Origin: Achromobacter pulmonis
GTDB taxonomy: Bacteria; Pseudomonadota; Gammaproteobacteria; Burkholderiales; Burkholderiaceae_B
Reading direction: 5' to 3'
DNA length: 64,000 nt
Assembly: GCF_002885955.2 (NCBI RefSeq)
Contig: NZ_POQS01000009.1
Location: 45,411 to 109,410, forward strand
A program made the position numbers and the translations under genes. This document shows, one piece after another, positions 1 to 8,324 of the stretch. Below the pieces are notes generated by a model. That model ran no database searches. It had not been told where the DNA came from and worked only from the letters and a program-made list of their open reading frames with translations. Position 1 is the first letter of the stretch, and every line of letters starts with the position of its first letter.

Positions 1-1
1 G

Positions 2-961
2 GCCGACCTGGGCGCCACGCGCCTGAGCGCGCAGGCCGCGCTGGTGCAGTCCTACCTGCAGCTGCGGGTGCTGGACGAACAGAAACGCCTGCTCGACGCC
101 ACCGTGGCGGCCTACGAGAAATCGCTGCAGCTGACCCAGAACCGCTATGCCGTGGGCGTGGCCGGCCAGGCCGACGTGGCCGTGGCGCGCACGCAGTTGG
201 AAAGCACGCGCGCGCAGTCCATCGACCTGGACTGGCAGCGCGGCCTGCTCGAGCACGCCATCGCCGTGCTCATGGGCCAGGCGCCGTCGCAGTTCAGCCT
301 GGCGCCGGCCGTGTTCACGCTGCGCCTGCCGCAGATCCCGGTGGGCCTGCCGTCCGAACTGCTGGAGCGCCGCCCCGACGTGGCGGCGGCGGAACGCCGC
401 GCCGCGGCCGCCAACGCCCAGATCGGCGTGGCGCAGGCCGCCTGGTTCCCCACGCTGACGCTGTCGGCCGACGGGGGATTTCGCAACGGCCAGTTCGCCG
501 AGCTGCTGACCGCGCCGGCGCGCTTCTGGTCGCTGGGACCGGCGCTGGCGCTGACCATCTTCGACGGCGGCGCGCGCCAGGCGCAGGTCGAACAGGCCCG
601 CGCATCCTACGACGCCCAGGCCGCGGCCTACCGGCAGACGGCGCTGACCGGCCTGCGCGAGGTCGAGGATTATCTGATCCAGCTGCGCGTCATGGAGCAG
701 GAGCAGGCCGTGCAGCGCCGCGCGCTGGAAGCGGCGCGCGAATCGCTGCGGCTGATACAGAATCAATACCAGGCGGGCCTGGTGGATTACCTCAGCGTGG
801 CCGTGGTGGACGCCACCGCGCTGGGCAGCGAGCGCAACGCGCTGAGCCTGCTGGGCAACCGCCTGGCCGCCAGCGTCAACCTGATCGTGGCGCTGGGCGG
901 CGGCTGGGAGCCGCAGCCGGCCGTCGCCCAGGCGCGGGATGCCGCGCCCGCGGCCGACTAG
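2..961 (+). CDS. RND efflux outer-membrane channel protein (OprM/NodT family), 5' truncated
   Basis: The C-terminal part of a TolC-like outer-membrane factor; the reading frame is open from base 2, so the start lies outside the window. Features typical of the family are the repeated coiled-coil helices with the ENR/NQY-type motif (LTQNRYAVGVA near the start, LIQNQYQAGLVDYLSV near the end), the central ERRPDVAAAERR segment, and the FDGGARQAQVEQA segment that opens the second structural repeat. Such proteins form the trimeric exit duct of tripartite drug pumps with an RND transporter and an adaptor, whose genes should lie just upstream. The N-terminal lipoprotein signal is not visible. The family assignment is firm; the substrate is unknown. 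Confidence 0.92.
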   Translation, partial: ADLGATRLSAQAALVQSYLQLRVLDEQKRLLDATVAAYEKSLQLTQNRYAVGVAGQADVAVARTQLESTRAQSIDLDWQRGLLEHAIAVLMGQAPSQFSLAPAVFTLRLPQIPVGLPSELLERRPDVAAAERRAAAANAQIGVAQAAWFPTLTLSADGGFRNGQFAELLTAPARFWSLGPALALTIFDGGARQAQVEQARASYDAQAAAYRQTALTGLREVEDYLIQLRVMEQEQAVQRRALEAARESLRLIQNQYQAGLVDYLSVAVVDATALGSERNALSLLGNRLAASVNLIVALGGGWEPQPAVAQARDAAPAAD

Positions 962-975
962 CGCGGCAACGGCGG

Positions 976-2394
976 CTACAGCCCGATCGCGGCGAGGCCG
1001 GGCCGGCGCAGGTGCCAGTCGGTCTGCGCCTGGAACGCCATGCCGATGCGGCCCAGCGCGCCTTCCCCGTTGGGCTTGCCCAGCAACTGCACGCCGATGG
1101 GCAGGCCGTCCGCGGTGAATCCCGCGGGCAGCGCCAGGCCCGAGGCGTTGACGTAGTTGCCGGGCCGGGTGAAGGCCGCCAGCGGCGTGGCGGCCTCGTC
1201 CACTTCCTCCAGCGGGCAGGCGGCGAAGGGCAGGCAGGGCGCCAGCAGCGCGTCGTAATCGCGCATCCAGTTGCGCCAGTCCTCGCAGGCGGCGGCGTGG
1301 GCCTGTAGCGCGCAGATGTAGTCGGCGGCGCTCACGTGCTTGCCGGCCAGCACCCGCGAGCGCACGTGAGGGCCCAGGGGCAGGTTCCCGTCCTCGATGT
1401 AGTCGCGATGCTGCGCATAGGCTTCGGCGGCGATGATCTGGCCGTTGCGCAGCATCATGTCGTGGAAATCGAAGGGGAAGGGCGCCTCGACCAGGTCCGC
1501 GCCCAGGCCCGCCAGCACGCGCCGCATGTCGTCCAGGGCGCCTTGCACGGCCGCGTCCACCGCGATCGGATATTGCGCCGGCGGCATGAGCGCGATGCGC
1601 ATGCCGCGCAGCGGCTGCGCGCCCGCGGCCGGTTCATGGAAGCGGAAGGCCGGCACGCCCTGCGTCACGGGATCGCGCGGATCGGGGCCGGACAGGGCCT
1701 GGGTCAACAGCAGCGCATCGCGCGTGTCACGCGTGAGCGGGCCGATGGAGTCCAGCGTGTGCGACAGCGCCACCGAGCCGTGCAGGCTGATGAGTCCGCG
1801 CGTGGTCTTCAGGCCGGTGATGCCATTGAGCGCAGCCGGAATCCGCACCGAGCCGCCGGTGTCGGAGCCCAGCGCGGCCGGCGCCAGGCCCGCGGCCACC
1901 GCCACGCCCGAGCCGCTGGACGAGCCGCCGGGTATGCGGGCGCGGGCCAGGTCCCAGGGATTGCGCGGCGTGCCCATCACGGGATTCGTGCCCCAGCCGC
2001 CGAAGGCGAACTCCACCATGTGCGTCTTGCCCAGCACCACCATGCCGGCGTCGACCAGCCGCGTCACCGCCGTGGCGGTGACCGCGCTGCGGCGCTGCGT
2101 CCACGCCTGCGAGCCGGCCGTGGTGACCTGGCCTTCGATGTCGCACAGGTCTTTCACGGCCACGGGCAGGCCGTCCAGCGGACCGAGCAGCCCGTAGCCC
2201 GCGCGGCGCCGCGCGTCGGCGGCCTCGGCCAGCTTGAGCGCGCCTTCGCGGTCGACGCTGACGTAGGCGCCCAGCGCCGGATTGGCGCGGTCGATGCGGT
2301 CCAGGTAAAGCCGCGCCAGTTCCACCGAGCTATAGCGGCCCGCGGCCAGCCCGCGCGCCAGTTCGCCCAGCGTGGCAAATGCGATGTCAGACAT
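976..2394 (-). CDS. Amidase (amidase-signature family)
   Basis: A 472-residue amidase-signature hydrolase. The Ser-cisSer-Lys triad is visible: Lys81 in PVAVKDLCD, Ser158 at the start of the GGSSSGSG loop, and nucleophile Ser182 in GSDTGGSVRIPA. The family hydrolyses carbon-nitrogen bonds of amides; GatA, allophanate hydrolase and aryl-amide amidases are relatives, and nothing here fixes the substrate. I start at the ATG at 2394 (MSDIAFATLGEL), which has GGA 7 bases upstream; a longer reading would add 32 residues of unlike composition. It lies on the same strand downstream of a HAAT binding protein gene, which suggests that the imported compound is an amide or that the two share regulation. 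A palindromic repeat sits between them. Confidence 0.9.
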   Translation of the reverse strand: MSDIAFATLGELARGLAAGRYSSVELARLYLDRIDRANPALGAYVSVDREGALKLAEAADARRRAGYGLLGPLDGLPVAVKDLCDIEGQVTTAGSQAWTQRRSAVTATAVTRLVDAGMVVLGKTHMVEFAFGGWGTNPVMGTPRNPWDLARARIPGGSSSGSGVAVAAGLAPAALGSDTGGSVRIPAALNGITGLKTTRGLISLHGSVALSHTLDSIGPLTRDTRDALLLTQALSGPDPRDPVTQGVPAFRFHEPAAGAQPLRGMRIALMPPAQYPIAVDAAVQGALDDMRRVLAGLGADLVEAPFPFDFHDMMLRNGQIIAAEAYAQHRDYIEDGNLPLGPHVRSRVLAGKHVSAADYICALQAHAAACEDWRNWMRDYDALLAPCLPFAACPLEEVDEAATPLAAFTRPGNYVNASGLALPAGFTADGLPIGVQLLGKPNGEGALGRIGMAFQAQTDWHLRRPGLAAIGL

Positions 2395-2496
2395 GTTTTC
2401 CTCAGAAGATGGACGAGCGGCACGCACCCGTACCGCCCGCAAAAACGTGCAACGCCAATGTTCAACTGCCCTCGCCCCAAGCGGGGACACCGCCAG

Positions 2497-2566
2497 ATCC
2501 GGCTCCGCCGGTCTGCAGGTGTCGCCCCCCTGGGGGGGCGCGCGTAAGCGCGTAGGGGGGGGACCT
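2497..2566. repeat. Palindromic intergenic repeat, copy 1
   Basis: A short intergenic element made of successive hairpins: CCGGC-tcc-GCCGG at 2499-2511, then a C-run/G-run stem (CCCCCC TGGGGGGG), then GCGCG-TAA-GCGCG followed by a G-run. The same architecture, with many substitutions, recurs at 15525-15598. It lies between a binding protein gene and the amidase gene, both on the minus strand, so it could attenuate or stabilise transcript between them. No transposase is linked. Confidence 0.6.
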
Positions 2567-3799
2567 CTACCTCGCCTTCCAGTCAGGAGCCGGGTAAACC
2601 GGCTTCTGCGTGGCGACGTCCGCCGGCCACACCGGCACCATGCCCTTGCCGGGCAGCAGCTGCACCACGGGGAAGGGCATCAGGAGCTGCTTGCCCGTGT
2701 CGTCGATGGCGTACGGACCGGCCATGACGGTGAGCTTGCCGGACAGGTCCAGCGAGGCCTTCTTGAGCGCGGCGGCGTCGGTGCCGCCGGCCTTCTTCAC
2801 GATTTCCTCGGTCAGCGCGCCCGCGCCGTAGGCCAGCGCGGTCTGGAAGTCGGGCGGGAACTCGGCCTTGGGGAACTTGCGGTCATAGGCCGCGGCGAAC
2901 TGCTCGCGCGTCATGCCAGCGTTGACGTTCCAGTTGATGGCGGGGTGGTAGTTGGTGTGGCTGTAGATGTAGTTGGTGTCCGCGCCGATGGCCTGGAACT
3001 GCGGCGTGGATGCATAGACCATGAAGACATACGGGAAGTTGATGTCCAGCTGCTTCATCTGGCGCGTCATGCTGATGAGGTCGCCTTCGTACGAGGTCGG
3101 CACCAGCGCCTCGGCGCCGGCCGCGCGGGCCTTCTGCAGGATGGTGCTGAAATCCTTCTGGCCCTTGGGATACTTCTCGAACAGCACCACCTCCATGCCG
3201 TTCTTGGTTGCCTGTTCGCGGCCGCCTTCGGCCAGGCCGGCGGGAAACGGTTCGTCCGAATACAGCAGCGCCACCTTCTTCACGCCCTGTCTGGCGGCCA
3301 GCTCCATGTTGGCGCGCAGCATGGCCGAGACCGGCATCTGCGTGCCGGACACCATGTTCTTGAAGCCCTGCTTGTAGAGATCGTCGCTGGCGGCCGACCA
3401 GACCATCATGTATTTGCCCAGGCGTTCGGTCACGGTGGCGGCCGCGGCCGTCAGCGTGGAGCCGAAGGGCGCGAACACCAGATCCACTTTTTCATCGACA
3501 ATCAGGCGTTCGTAAACACGGGTCACCATCTGCTTGTCGCTGCGGTCGTCCAGCTTGACCAGTTCTACCGGGTATTTCTTGCCGTTGAGTTCGATGCCGC
3601 CACGGCGGTTGACGTCGTCGACCCACAGCTCCACGCCGCGCACGCCGGATTGCGAGGCCAGCGCGAAGCTGCCGGTGGACGACACGGTCATGCCCACCCG
3701 GATCTTGTCCGAGGTCTGGGCGGCGGCGAGGGAGGGCGTCAGGGCGGCCAGGGCCAGGGCCACGGCCGGTAAGCGGAACAGCCAGGATTTCGCGAACAT
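2567..3799 (-). CDS. HAAT-family ABC transporter substrate-binding protein
   Basis: A 410-residue periplasmic type I binding protein of the LivJ/LivK superfamily. It begins with a Sec signal peptide (MFAKSWLFRLPAVALALAAL, cleavage after AAAQT), then the typical IRVGMTVSSTGSFA opening and the VFAPFGSTLTAAAATV hinge region. The start at 3799 is chosen because GGAGAC lies 8 bases upstream and the signal peptide begins there. It is divergent from the LysR gene at 3919 and is the obvious partner of the LivMHGF genes at 4931-8278, which have no other binding protein beside them. The amidase follows downstream. The ligand is unknown; an amide or amino-acid-like compound is inferred from the neighbour only. 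Confidence 0.9.
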   Translation of the reverse strand: MFAKSWLFRLPAVALALAALTPSLAAAQTSDKIRVGMTVSSTGSFALASQSGVRGVELWVDDVNRRGGIELNGKKYPVELVKLDDRSDKQMVTRVYERLIVDEKVDLVFAPFGSTLTAAAATVTERLGKYMMVWSAASDDLYKQGFKNMVSGTQMPVSAMLRANMELAARQGVKKVALLYSDEPFPAGLAEGGREQATKNGMEVVLFEKYPKGQKDFSTILQKARAAGAEALVPTSYEGDLISMTRQMKQLDINFPYVFMVYASTPQFQAIGADTNYIYSHTNYHPAINWNVNAGMTREQFAAAYDRKFPKAEFPPDFQTALAYGAGALTEEIVKKAGGTDAAALKKASLDLSGKLTVMAGPYAIDDTGKQLLMPFPVVQLLPGKGMVPVWPADVATQKPVYPAPDWKAR

Positions 3800-3918
3800 G
3801 GGTTGTCTCCTATCGTTTTTGGACGTGGGCCCTGTCTCCCGCGCAGCTTGAGCGCCAGGCCCGGTGTTGGGCAATAATTGCCCAACACCCGAGAAAGCGT
3901 ATAACAAATAGGCATGGA
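3800..3918. promoter_or_regulatory. Divergent promoter region with LysR-type palindrome
   Basis: This 119-bp spacer separates the binding protein gene (minus) from the LysR regulator (plus). At 3863-3889 lies a perfect dyad with 13-bp arms around a single A: GGTGTTGGGCAAT / ATTGCCCAACACC. It contains the T-N11-A type core that LysR proteins bind. This is the likely autoregulatory and activation site of the adjacent regulator. Confidence 0.7.
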
Positions 3919-4842
3919 GTGCACGCCTTGAATAAATTGAACTACCGGCAGACCGAAATGCTTTGGGCCATCGTGATGGCCGGGTCGATCAGCGGCGCTG
4001 CGCGCCTGTTGAACATTTCGCAGCCGGCGGTCAGCCGGATGCTGGCGCAGACCGAGAAATCCCTGGGGCTCACGCTGTTCGAGCGGGTGCGCGGGCGGCT
4101 GCGGCCGACGCCGCAGGTGCACAGCCTGTTCGAGGAGATCGAAAAGACCCAGCGCATGATGCAGCGCGTCAACGATCTGGCCGACGCGCTGTCCGAGCAC
4201 GGCACCGGCGTGCTGCGGCTGGCTTCCATCCCCAGCCTGGCGCAGTTCCTGGTGCCGCGCGCCGTGGCGCGTTTCCAACAGCGCCATCCCGAGCTGCTGC
4301 TGCGGCTGAACACCAGCGCGCTGCCCAGCCTGATCACCGAGGTGCTGCAGGGCGAGGCGGAGCTGGGGCTGGTGGTCATGCAGGCGGATCATCCTTTCCT
4401 GACGTCCGAGCTGCTGCACGTGGGGCGCATGGTGGCGGCGATCCCGAAATCGCACCCGCTTGCCGGGCGCAGCCTGGTCAGCCTGGCCGACCTTTCCCCG
4501 CATCCGCACATCGTGGTGGGCACGCGCATGCCCTTCGGCATGCTGGTGCTGGGGGCGTTCGAGCAGGCCGGGCTGCCGTGCAATATGTGCGCGGACGTGC
4601 CCTGGAGCCAGCTGGCCTGCGCCCTGGTCAATGCCGGCGTGGGCATCGCCATCGTGGACGAATTCACCGTCATGCAGAACACCATGCCCGACGTGGTGAT
4701 CGTGCCGCTGGCCGAGCGCATCCCGCTGAATATCTCGGCCGTCTACGCCAGCGGCCGCGAGCCCTCGGCGATCGCCGTGGAGTTCATCAAGGGGCTGCGC
4801 CAGGTGCTGGCGGAGGCCTTTCCGGCCGAAAATCAGGGTTAA
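3919..4842 (+). CDS. LysR-family transcriptional regulator
   Basis: A 307-residue LTTR. The N-terminal winged helix-turn-helix is clear (LWAIVMAGSISGAARLLNIS, then QPAVSRMLAQTEKSLGLTLF). The C-terminal effector domain starts near residue 90 (VLRLASIPSLAQFLVPRAV). The start is a GTG at 3919; a TTG at 3928 is an alternative. It sits between the divergent binding protein gene and the livMHGF genes downstream, and probably controls both from the palindrome at 3863-3889 in response to the transported compound. Confidence 0.93.
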   Translation: MHALNKLNYRQTEMLWAIVMAGSISGAARLLNISQPAVSRMLAQTEKSLGLTLFERVRGRLRPTPQVHSLFEEIEKTQRMMQRVNDLADALSEHGTGVLRLASIPSLAQFLVPRAVARFQQRHPELLLRLNTSALPSLITEVLQGEAELGLVVMQADHPFLTSELLHVGRMVAAIPKSHPLAGRSLVSLADLSPHPHIVVGTRMPFGMLVLGAFEQAGLPCNMCADVPWSQLACALVNAGVGIAIVDEFTVMQNTMPDVVIVPLAERIPLNISAVYASGREPSAIAVEFIKGLRQVLAEAFPAENQG

Positions 4843-4877
4843 TACTTAACCTAAAGTTATGGTTGTGTAGGCCATAA
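4842..4877. promoter_or_regulatory. Dyad-rich sequence upstream of livM
   Basis: Just past the LysR stop codon lie two small symmetrical signals: ATACTTA / TAAAGTTAT at 4842-4860, and TTATGG-N9-CCATAA at 4857-4877. The first resembles the dyad proposed as a MarR operator at 14159-14178. Either could be an operator for the transporter operon that starts at 4931. This is sequence observation only. Confidence 0.35.
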
Positions 4878-4930
4878 TCTCCTCCAAAGAAATCGGCCGT
4901 CCAGCCCGGACAGGCCCGGAGGAAGACACC

Positions 4931-5923
4931 ATGAGCAGCAGTCCCGCCCTGGCGGCGGGCGCGGCTTCGCATCGCGCGCAGGATCAGCGCGCGGTGCGAT
5001 TGCGCACCCGCATCGCAATCACCGTCTTTGTCGCGCTGACCGCCATCCTGGCCGCGATCCCGCTGGCGACCTCGAACATCTCGTTCGCGTTCTACCTGAT
5101 GCTGTGGATCACCATGGCCAGCGCCATGAACATCTGCGTGGGCTTCACCGGCTACCTGCCTTTTGGCTATGTGGTGTTCTACGGGGTGGGCTCGTACGCC
5201 ACCGGCATCTGCTACAAGATCCTGGGCTGGCCGATCCTGCCCTCGCTGCTGGCGGCCGGCGGCGTGGGCCTGGCGATCGCGCTGCTGCTGGCGCCCACGC
5301 TGCGCCTGCGCGGGGTGTACTTCGGCATCGTCAGCCTGGCGCTGGCCACCATCGTCAAGCTGGTCATCTCCAACCTGCCGCAGTCCTTCACCGGCGGCAG
5401 CATGGGCATCATCCTGTCCAACGCCAACAATCCCTCGCACAGCTACTACGCCATGCTGATCGTCATGGGCGCCACGCTGGCCACCGTGACGTGGCTGTCG
5501 GCCTCGCGCCTGGGCCGCGCGCTCAAGGCGATCCGCGACGACGACGGCGCCGCCGCCTGCGTCGGCATCCACGTGCCCAATACGCGGCTGAAGGCCTGGC
5601 TGCTGGCGGCGCTGTTTCCGGCCCTGGCCGGCGGCATCGAGGCCTGGTACACGAACGTGGTGGACCCGGAGTACGCCTTCCACGTGCTGATCACGGCCAA
5701 GAGCATCATCTACGCCATGGCCGGCGGCTTCGGCACCATCCTCGGGCCGGTGGTCGGCACCCTGGCGCTGCTGGGCATCGACCACATGATCTGGCAGAAA
5801 TTCCCGGTGGTGAACCTGCTGCTGCTGGGCCTGATCATCGTGCTGCTGATGCTGTTCCTGCCGCGCGGCATCGTCGGCAGCCTGATCAAGCGCAAGCCGC
5901 AACTGCGCCGCTACATCGCCTGA
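4931..5923 (+). CDS. livM: Branched-chain amino acid-type ABC permease (LivM family)
   Basis: A 330-residue HAAT permease with about nine hydrophobic segments after a basic, alanine-rich cytoplasmic N-terminus of about 35 residues. The family signatures are MNICVGFTGYLPFGYVVFYG and the cytoplasmic coupling loop LGRALKAIRDDDGAAACVGI, which docks on the ATPases. GGAGG precedes the ATG. It is first in the order livM-livH-livG-livF, unlike the second HAAT operon of this window, which has livH before livM. It forms the membrane channel with LivH. Confidence 0.93.
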   Translation: MSSSPALAAGAASHRAQDQRAVRLRTRIAITVFVALTAILAAIPLATSNISFAFYLMLWITMASAMNICVGFTGYLPFGYVVFYGVGSYATGICYKILGWPILPSLLAAGGVGLAIALLLAPTLRLRGVYFGIVSLALATIVKLVISNLPQSFTGGSMGIILSNANNPSHSYYAMLIVMGATLATVTWLSASRLGRALKAIRDDDGAAACVGIHVPNTRLKAWLLAALFPALAGGIEAWYTNVVDPEYAFHVLITAKSIIYAMAGGFGTILGPVVGTLALLGIDHMIWQKFPVVNLLLLGLIIVLLMLFLPRGIVGSLIKRKPQLRRYIA

Positions 5924-5933
5924 GGAGGCCGCC

Positions 5934-6815
5934 ATGACCGGACTGATAATCCAGGGCCTAATGAACGGCCTGATCCTGGGGGCCATCTACGGCCTGATCG
6001 GCGTGGGCCTGAACGTGGTGTTCGGCGTGCTGCGCGTGGTGAACTTCGCGCACGGCGAATTCCTGGTGCTGGGCGCCTATTTCGCCTACTACCTGATGGA
6101 GTACGCCGGCATCAATCCGCTGCTGGCGCTGCCGCTGGCCTTCGCCGCCTTCTTCCTGGCGGGCTACCTGCTGTACTTCGTGCTGATCCCGCGGCTGAAC
6201 AAGGCGGACGATCCCGAGATCAGCTCGCTGCTGCTGATGTTCGGCGTGTCCATCATGCTGGGCGCGCTGATGCTGCTGGCCTTCGACGCCGACGCGCGTT
6301 CGCTGCCGTACGAGATCGATCCGGTGTTCCTGAAGTTCGGGCCGGTGCTGATTCCCACCGTGCGCCTGCTGGCGCTGGTCATCGCGCTGGCCATCATCGG
6401 CGGCCTGACCGTGTTCCTGTACCGCAGCCAGGTGGGCAAGGCGCTGCGCGCCATCATCATGAACCGCGACGCGGTGCGCATCGTGGGCATCAACGCCGAG
6501 CGCCTGTCCGGCGTGGCCTTCGGCCTGGGCGTGGGCCTGGCCGCGGCCAGCGGCGTGCTGGTGGCGATGGTGTTCCCGGCGTTCTCGCCCTTCATGGGCA
6601 ACGACTACACGCTGATCGGCTTCATCGTCATCGTGCTGGGCGGCCTGGGCCATCCGGTGGGGGCGCTGGTGGGCGCGCTGCTGTACGGCATCACGGAGCA
6701 GGTGTCGGTGGTGTTCTTCAACCCGTCCATCGCGACCATCTGCGGCTTCGCGCTGATGGTGGCGATGATCTTCGTCAAGCCCAGCGGCCTGTTCGGCCGC
6801 CAGGCGCTGCGCTGA
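5934..6815 (+). CDS. livH: Branched-chain amino acid-type ABC permease (LivH family)
   Basis: A 293-residue LivH-type permease of mostly hydrophobic helices. The diagnostic motif near residue 35 is VVNFAHGEFLVLGAYFAYYL, and the coupling loop VGKALRAIIMNRDAVRIVGI is near residue 165. It lies 10 bp after livM, with GAGG upstream of the ATG. It should heterodimerise with the livM product at 4931-5923 and use the LivG/LivF ATPases encoded next. Confidence 0.93.
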   Translation: MTGLIIQGLMNGLILGAIYGLIGVGLNVVFGVLRVVNFAHGEFLVLGAYFAYYLMEYAGINPLLALPLAFAAFFLAGYLLYFVLIPRLNKADDPEISSLLLMFGVSIMLGALMLLAFDADARSLPYEIDPVFLKFGPVLIPTVRLLALVIALAIIGGLTVFLYRSQVGKALRAIIMNRDAVRIVGINAERLSGVAFGLGVGLAAASGVLVAMVFPAFSPFMGNDYTLIGFIVIVLGGLGHPVGALVGALLYGITEQVSVVFFNPSIATICGFALMVAMIFVKPSGLFGRQALR

Positions 6816-6828
6816 ACGGGAGCCGTAC

Positions 6829-7536
6829 ATGTTGAAAGTCACGAATCTGAAGAAGCGCTTCGGCGGTCTGGTGGCCCTGCAAGGGGTGGACCTGCACGTG
6901 CCGCGCGGCTCCATCCTGGGCGTCATCGGCATGAACGGGTCGGGCAAGACCACCTTGCTCAACTGTATCAACGGCATCTACACGCCGGACGAAGGCCGTA
7001 TCGAGCTGGAGGGCCGGGACATCGCCGGCCGCCAGATCCACGAGGTGGCGAGGCTGGGAGTCGGGCGCACCTTCCAGGTGCCGCGCATCTTCCGCCAGCT
7101 CAGCCTGCTGGACAACCTGGACGTGGCGCAGCAGCAGGCCGGCCGCAGCGCCGACGAGCGCTATGCGCTGTCGGAGTACTGGCTGCACAAGGTGGAGCTG
7201 CACCGGCTGCGGCACAACTATGCCGAGGAGCTGTCCGGCGGGCAGCAGAAGCTGGTGGAGCTGGCGCGCATCATGGTGGCGCGGCCCAAGGTCGTGCTGC
7301 TGGACGAGCCGTTCGCGGGCGTGAACCCGGCGCTGGCCGAGCTGCTGATTTCGGTGATCCGCGAGCTGCCGACCGAGCATGACTGCTCGGTGGTGCTGGT
7401 GTCGCACGACCTGACGTCGATCTACCAGCTGTCGCACCACATCATCGTGATGAACGAAGGCGCGATCCTGTGCGAGGGCGACGCGGACCGCGTGCGCACC
7501 GATCCGCGGGTCGTCGAAGCCTATCTGGGAGCCTGA
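6829..7536 (+). CDS. livG: HAAT transporter ATP-binding protein (LivG family)
   Basis: A 235-residue ABC ATPase. The Walker A is GMNGSGKTT (residues 36-44), the signature is ELSGGQQKLVE, and the Walker B is VVLLDEPFAGVNP, where FAGVNP is typical of the LivG branch. The H-loop is VLVSHDL. It is slightly shorter than usual for LivG (about 255) but complete. It overlaps no neighbour and is followed directly by livF. Confidence 0.92.
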   Translation: MLKVTNLKKRFGGLVALQGVDLHVPRGSILGVIGMNGSGKTTLLNCINGIYTPDEGRIELEGRDIAGRQIHEVARLGVGRTFQVPRIFRQLSLLDNLDVAQQQAGRSADERYALSEYWLHKVELHRLRHNYAEELSGGQQKLVELARIMVARPKVVLLDEPFAGVNPALAELLISVIRELPTEHDCSVVLVSHDLTSIYQLSHHIIVMNEGAILCEGDADRVRTDPRVVEAYLGA

Positions 7537-7537
7537 C

Positions 7538-8278
7538 ATGAGCACGCCTATCATCGCGCTGGAGGACGTGACGGTCGCCTATCACGGCGACATCACGATC
7601 CTGAACCGCATCAACGTGCAGGCGCGCGCGGGCAAGGTCACGGGCGTGATCGGACCCAACGGCGCGGGCAAGTCCACGGTGCTCAAGACGCTGTTCGGCT
7701 TTCTGCCGCCGCGCACGGGCCGCATCGTGCTGCGCGGACAGGACATCAGCGCGCAGCCCTCGCATGAACGCGCCGGCCACGGCGTGGCGTTCGTGCCGCA
7801 GCACCGCAGCCTGTTCGGGGACCTGTCGGTGCACGACAACCTGCTGCTGGGTTGCTGGCCGTTCCGGCGCGACAAGGCGCGGGTGCGCCAGCGGATCGAT
7901 TCGGTCTATGACCGCTTTCCGATCCTGGCGCAGAAGCGCAACGATCCCGTGTCGAGCATGAGCGGCGGTCAGCAGCGTTTCGTGGAATTCGGGCGGGCCC
8001 TGCTGATCGAGCCTTCGGTGATCCTGCTGGACGAGCCCACGGCGATGCTGGCGCCCAAGATTTCCAAGGAGATCTACGGCTTGATCCGCGGGTTCGCCGA
8101 CGAGGGGATGACGGTGGTGCTGGTGGACCAGAACGTGCGGCGCTGCGCGGAGGTGGCCGACTATATGTACATCCTGGAGCTGGGGCGCAACAAGGCCGAG
8201 GGCGGGCGCGAGTCTTTCGAGGACGGCGGCGGCCTGCGGGAGATGGTCGCGTCCTGGATGGATTACAGGATCGATTGA
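7538..8278 (+). CDS. livF: HAAT transporter ATP-binding protein (LivF family)
   Basis: A 246-residue ABC ATPase, second of the pair. The Walker A is GPNGAGKST, the signature is SMSGGQQRFVE and the Walker B is VILLDEPTAMLAP. It ends with a short glycine-rich tail and is the last gene of the transporter operon. A GC-rich hairpin followed by TTT lies directly after it. The mutT-thiE gene converges from the other side. Confidence 0.92.
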   Translation: MSTPIIALEDVTVAYHGDITILNRINVQARAGKVTGVIGPNGAGKSTVLKTLFGFLPPRTGRIVLRGQDISAQPSHERAGHGVAFVPQHRSLFGDLSVHDNLLLGCWPFRRDKARVRQRIDSVYDRFPILAQKRNDPVSSMSGGQQRFVEFGRALLIEPSVILLDEPTAMLAPKISKEIYGLIRGFADEGMTVVLVDQNVRRCAEVADYMYILELGRNKAEGGRESFEDGGGLREMVASWMDYRID

Positions 8279-8312
8279 CGCCGTGCGCGGCGCGGCCGCG
8301 CGCACGGCGTTT
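8279..8312. terminator. Rho-independent-type terminator between convergent genes
   Basis: An 11-bp perfect stem, CGCCGTGCGCG (8279-8289) with CGCGCACGGCG (8299-8309), followed by TTT. It lies between livF and the converging mutT-thiE gene and probably serves livF. The short T tract makes it a modest intrinsic terminator. Confidence 0.6.
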
Positions 8313-8324
8313 CTGGAACGCGAA

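Noticed and set aside
1336-2547. 403-codon plus-strand frame opposite the amidase
   Set aside because: Shadow frame full of Arg, Ala, His and Gln; the amidase motifs on the minus strand are decisive.
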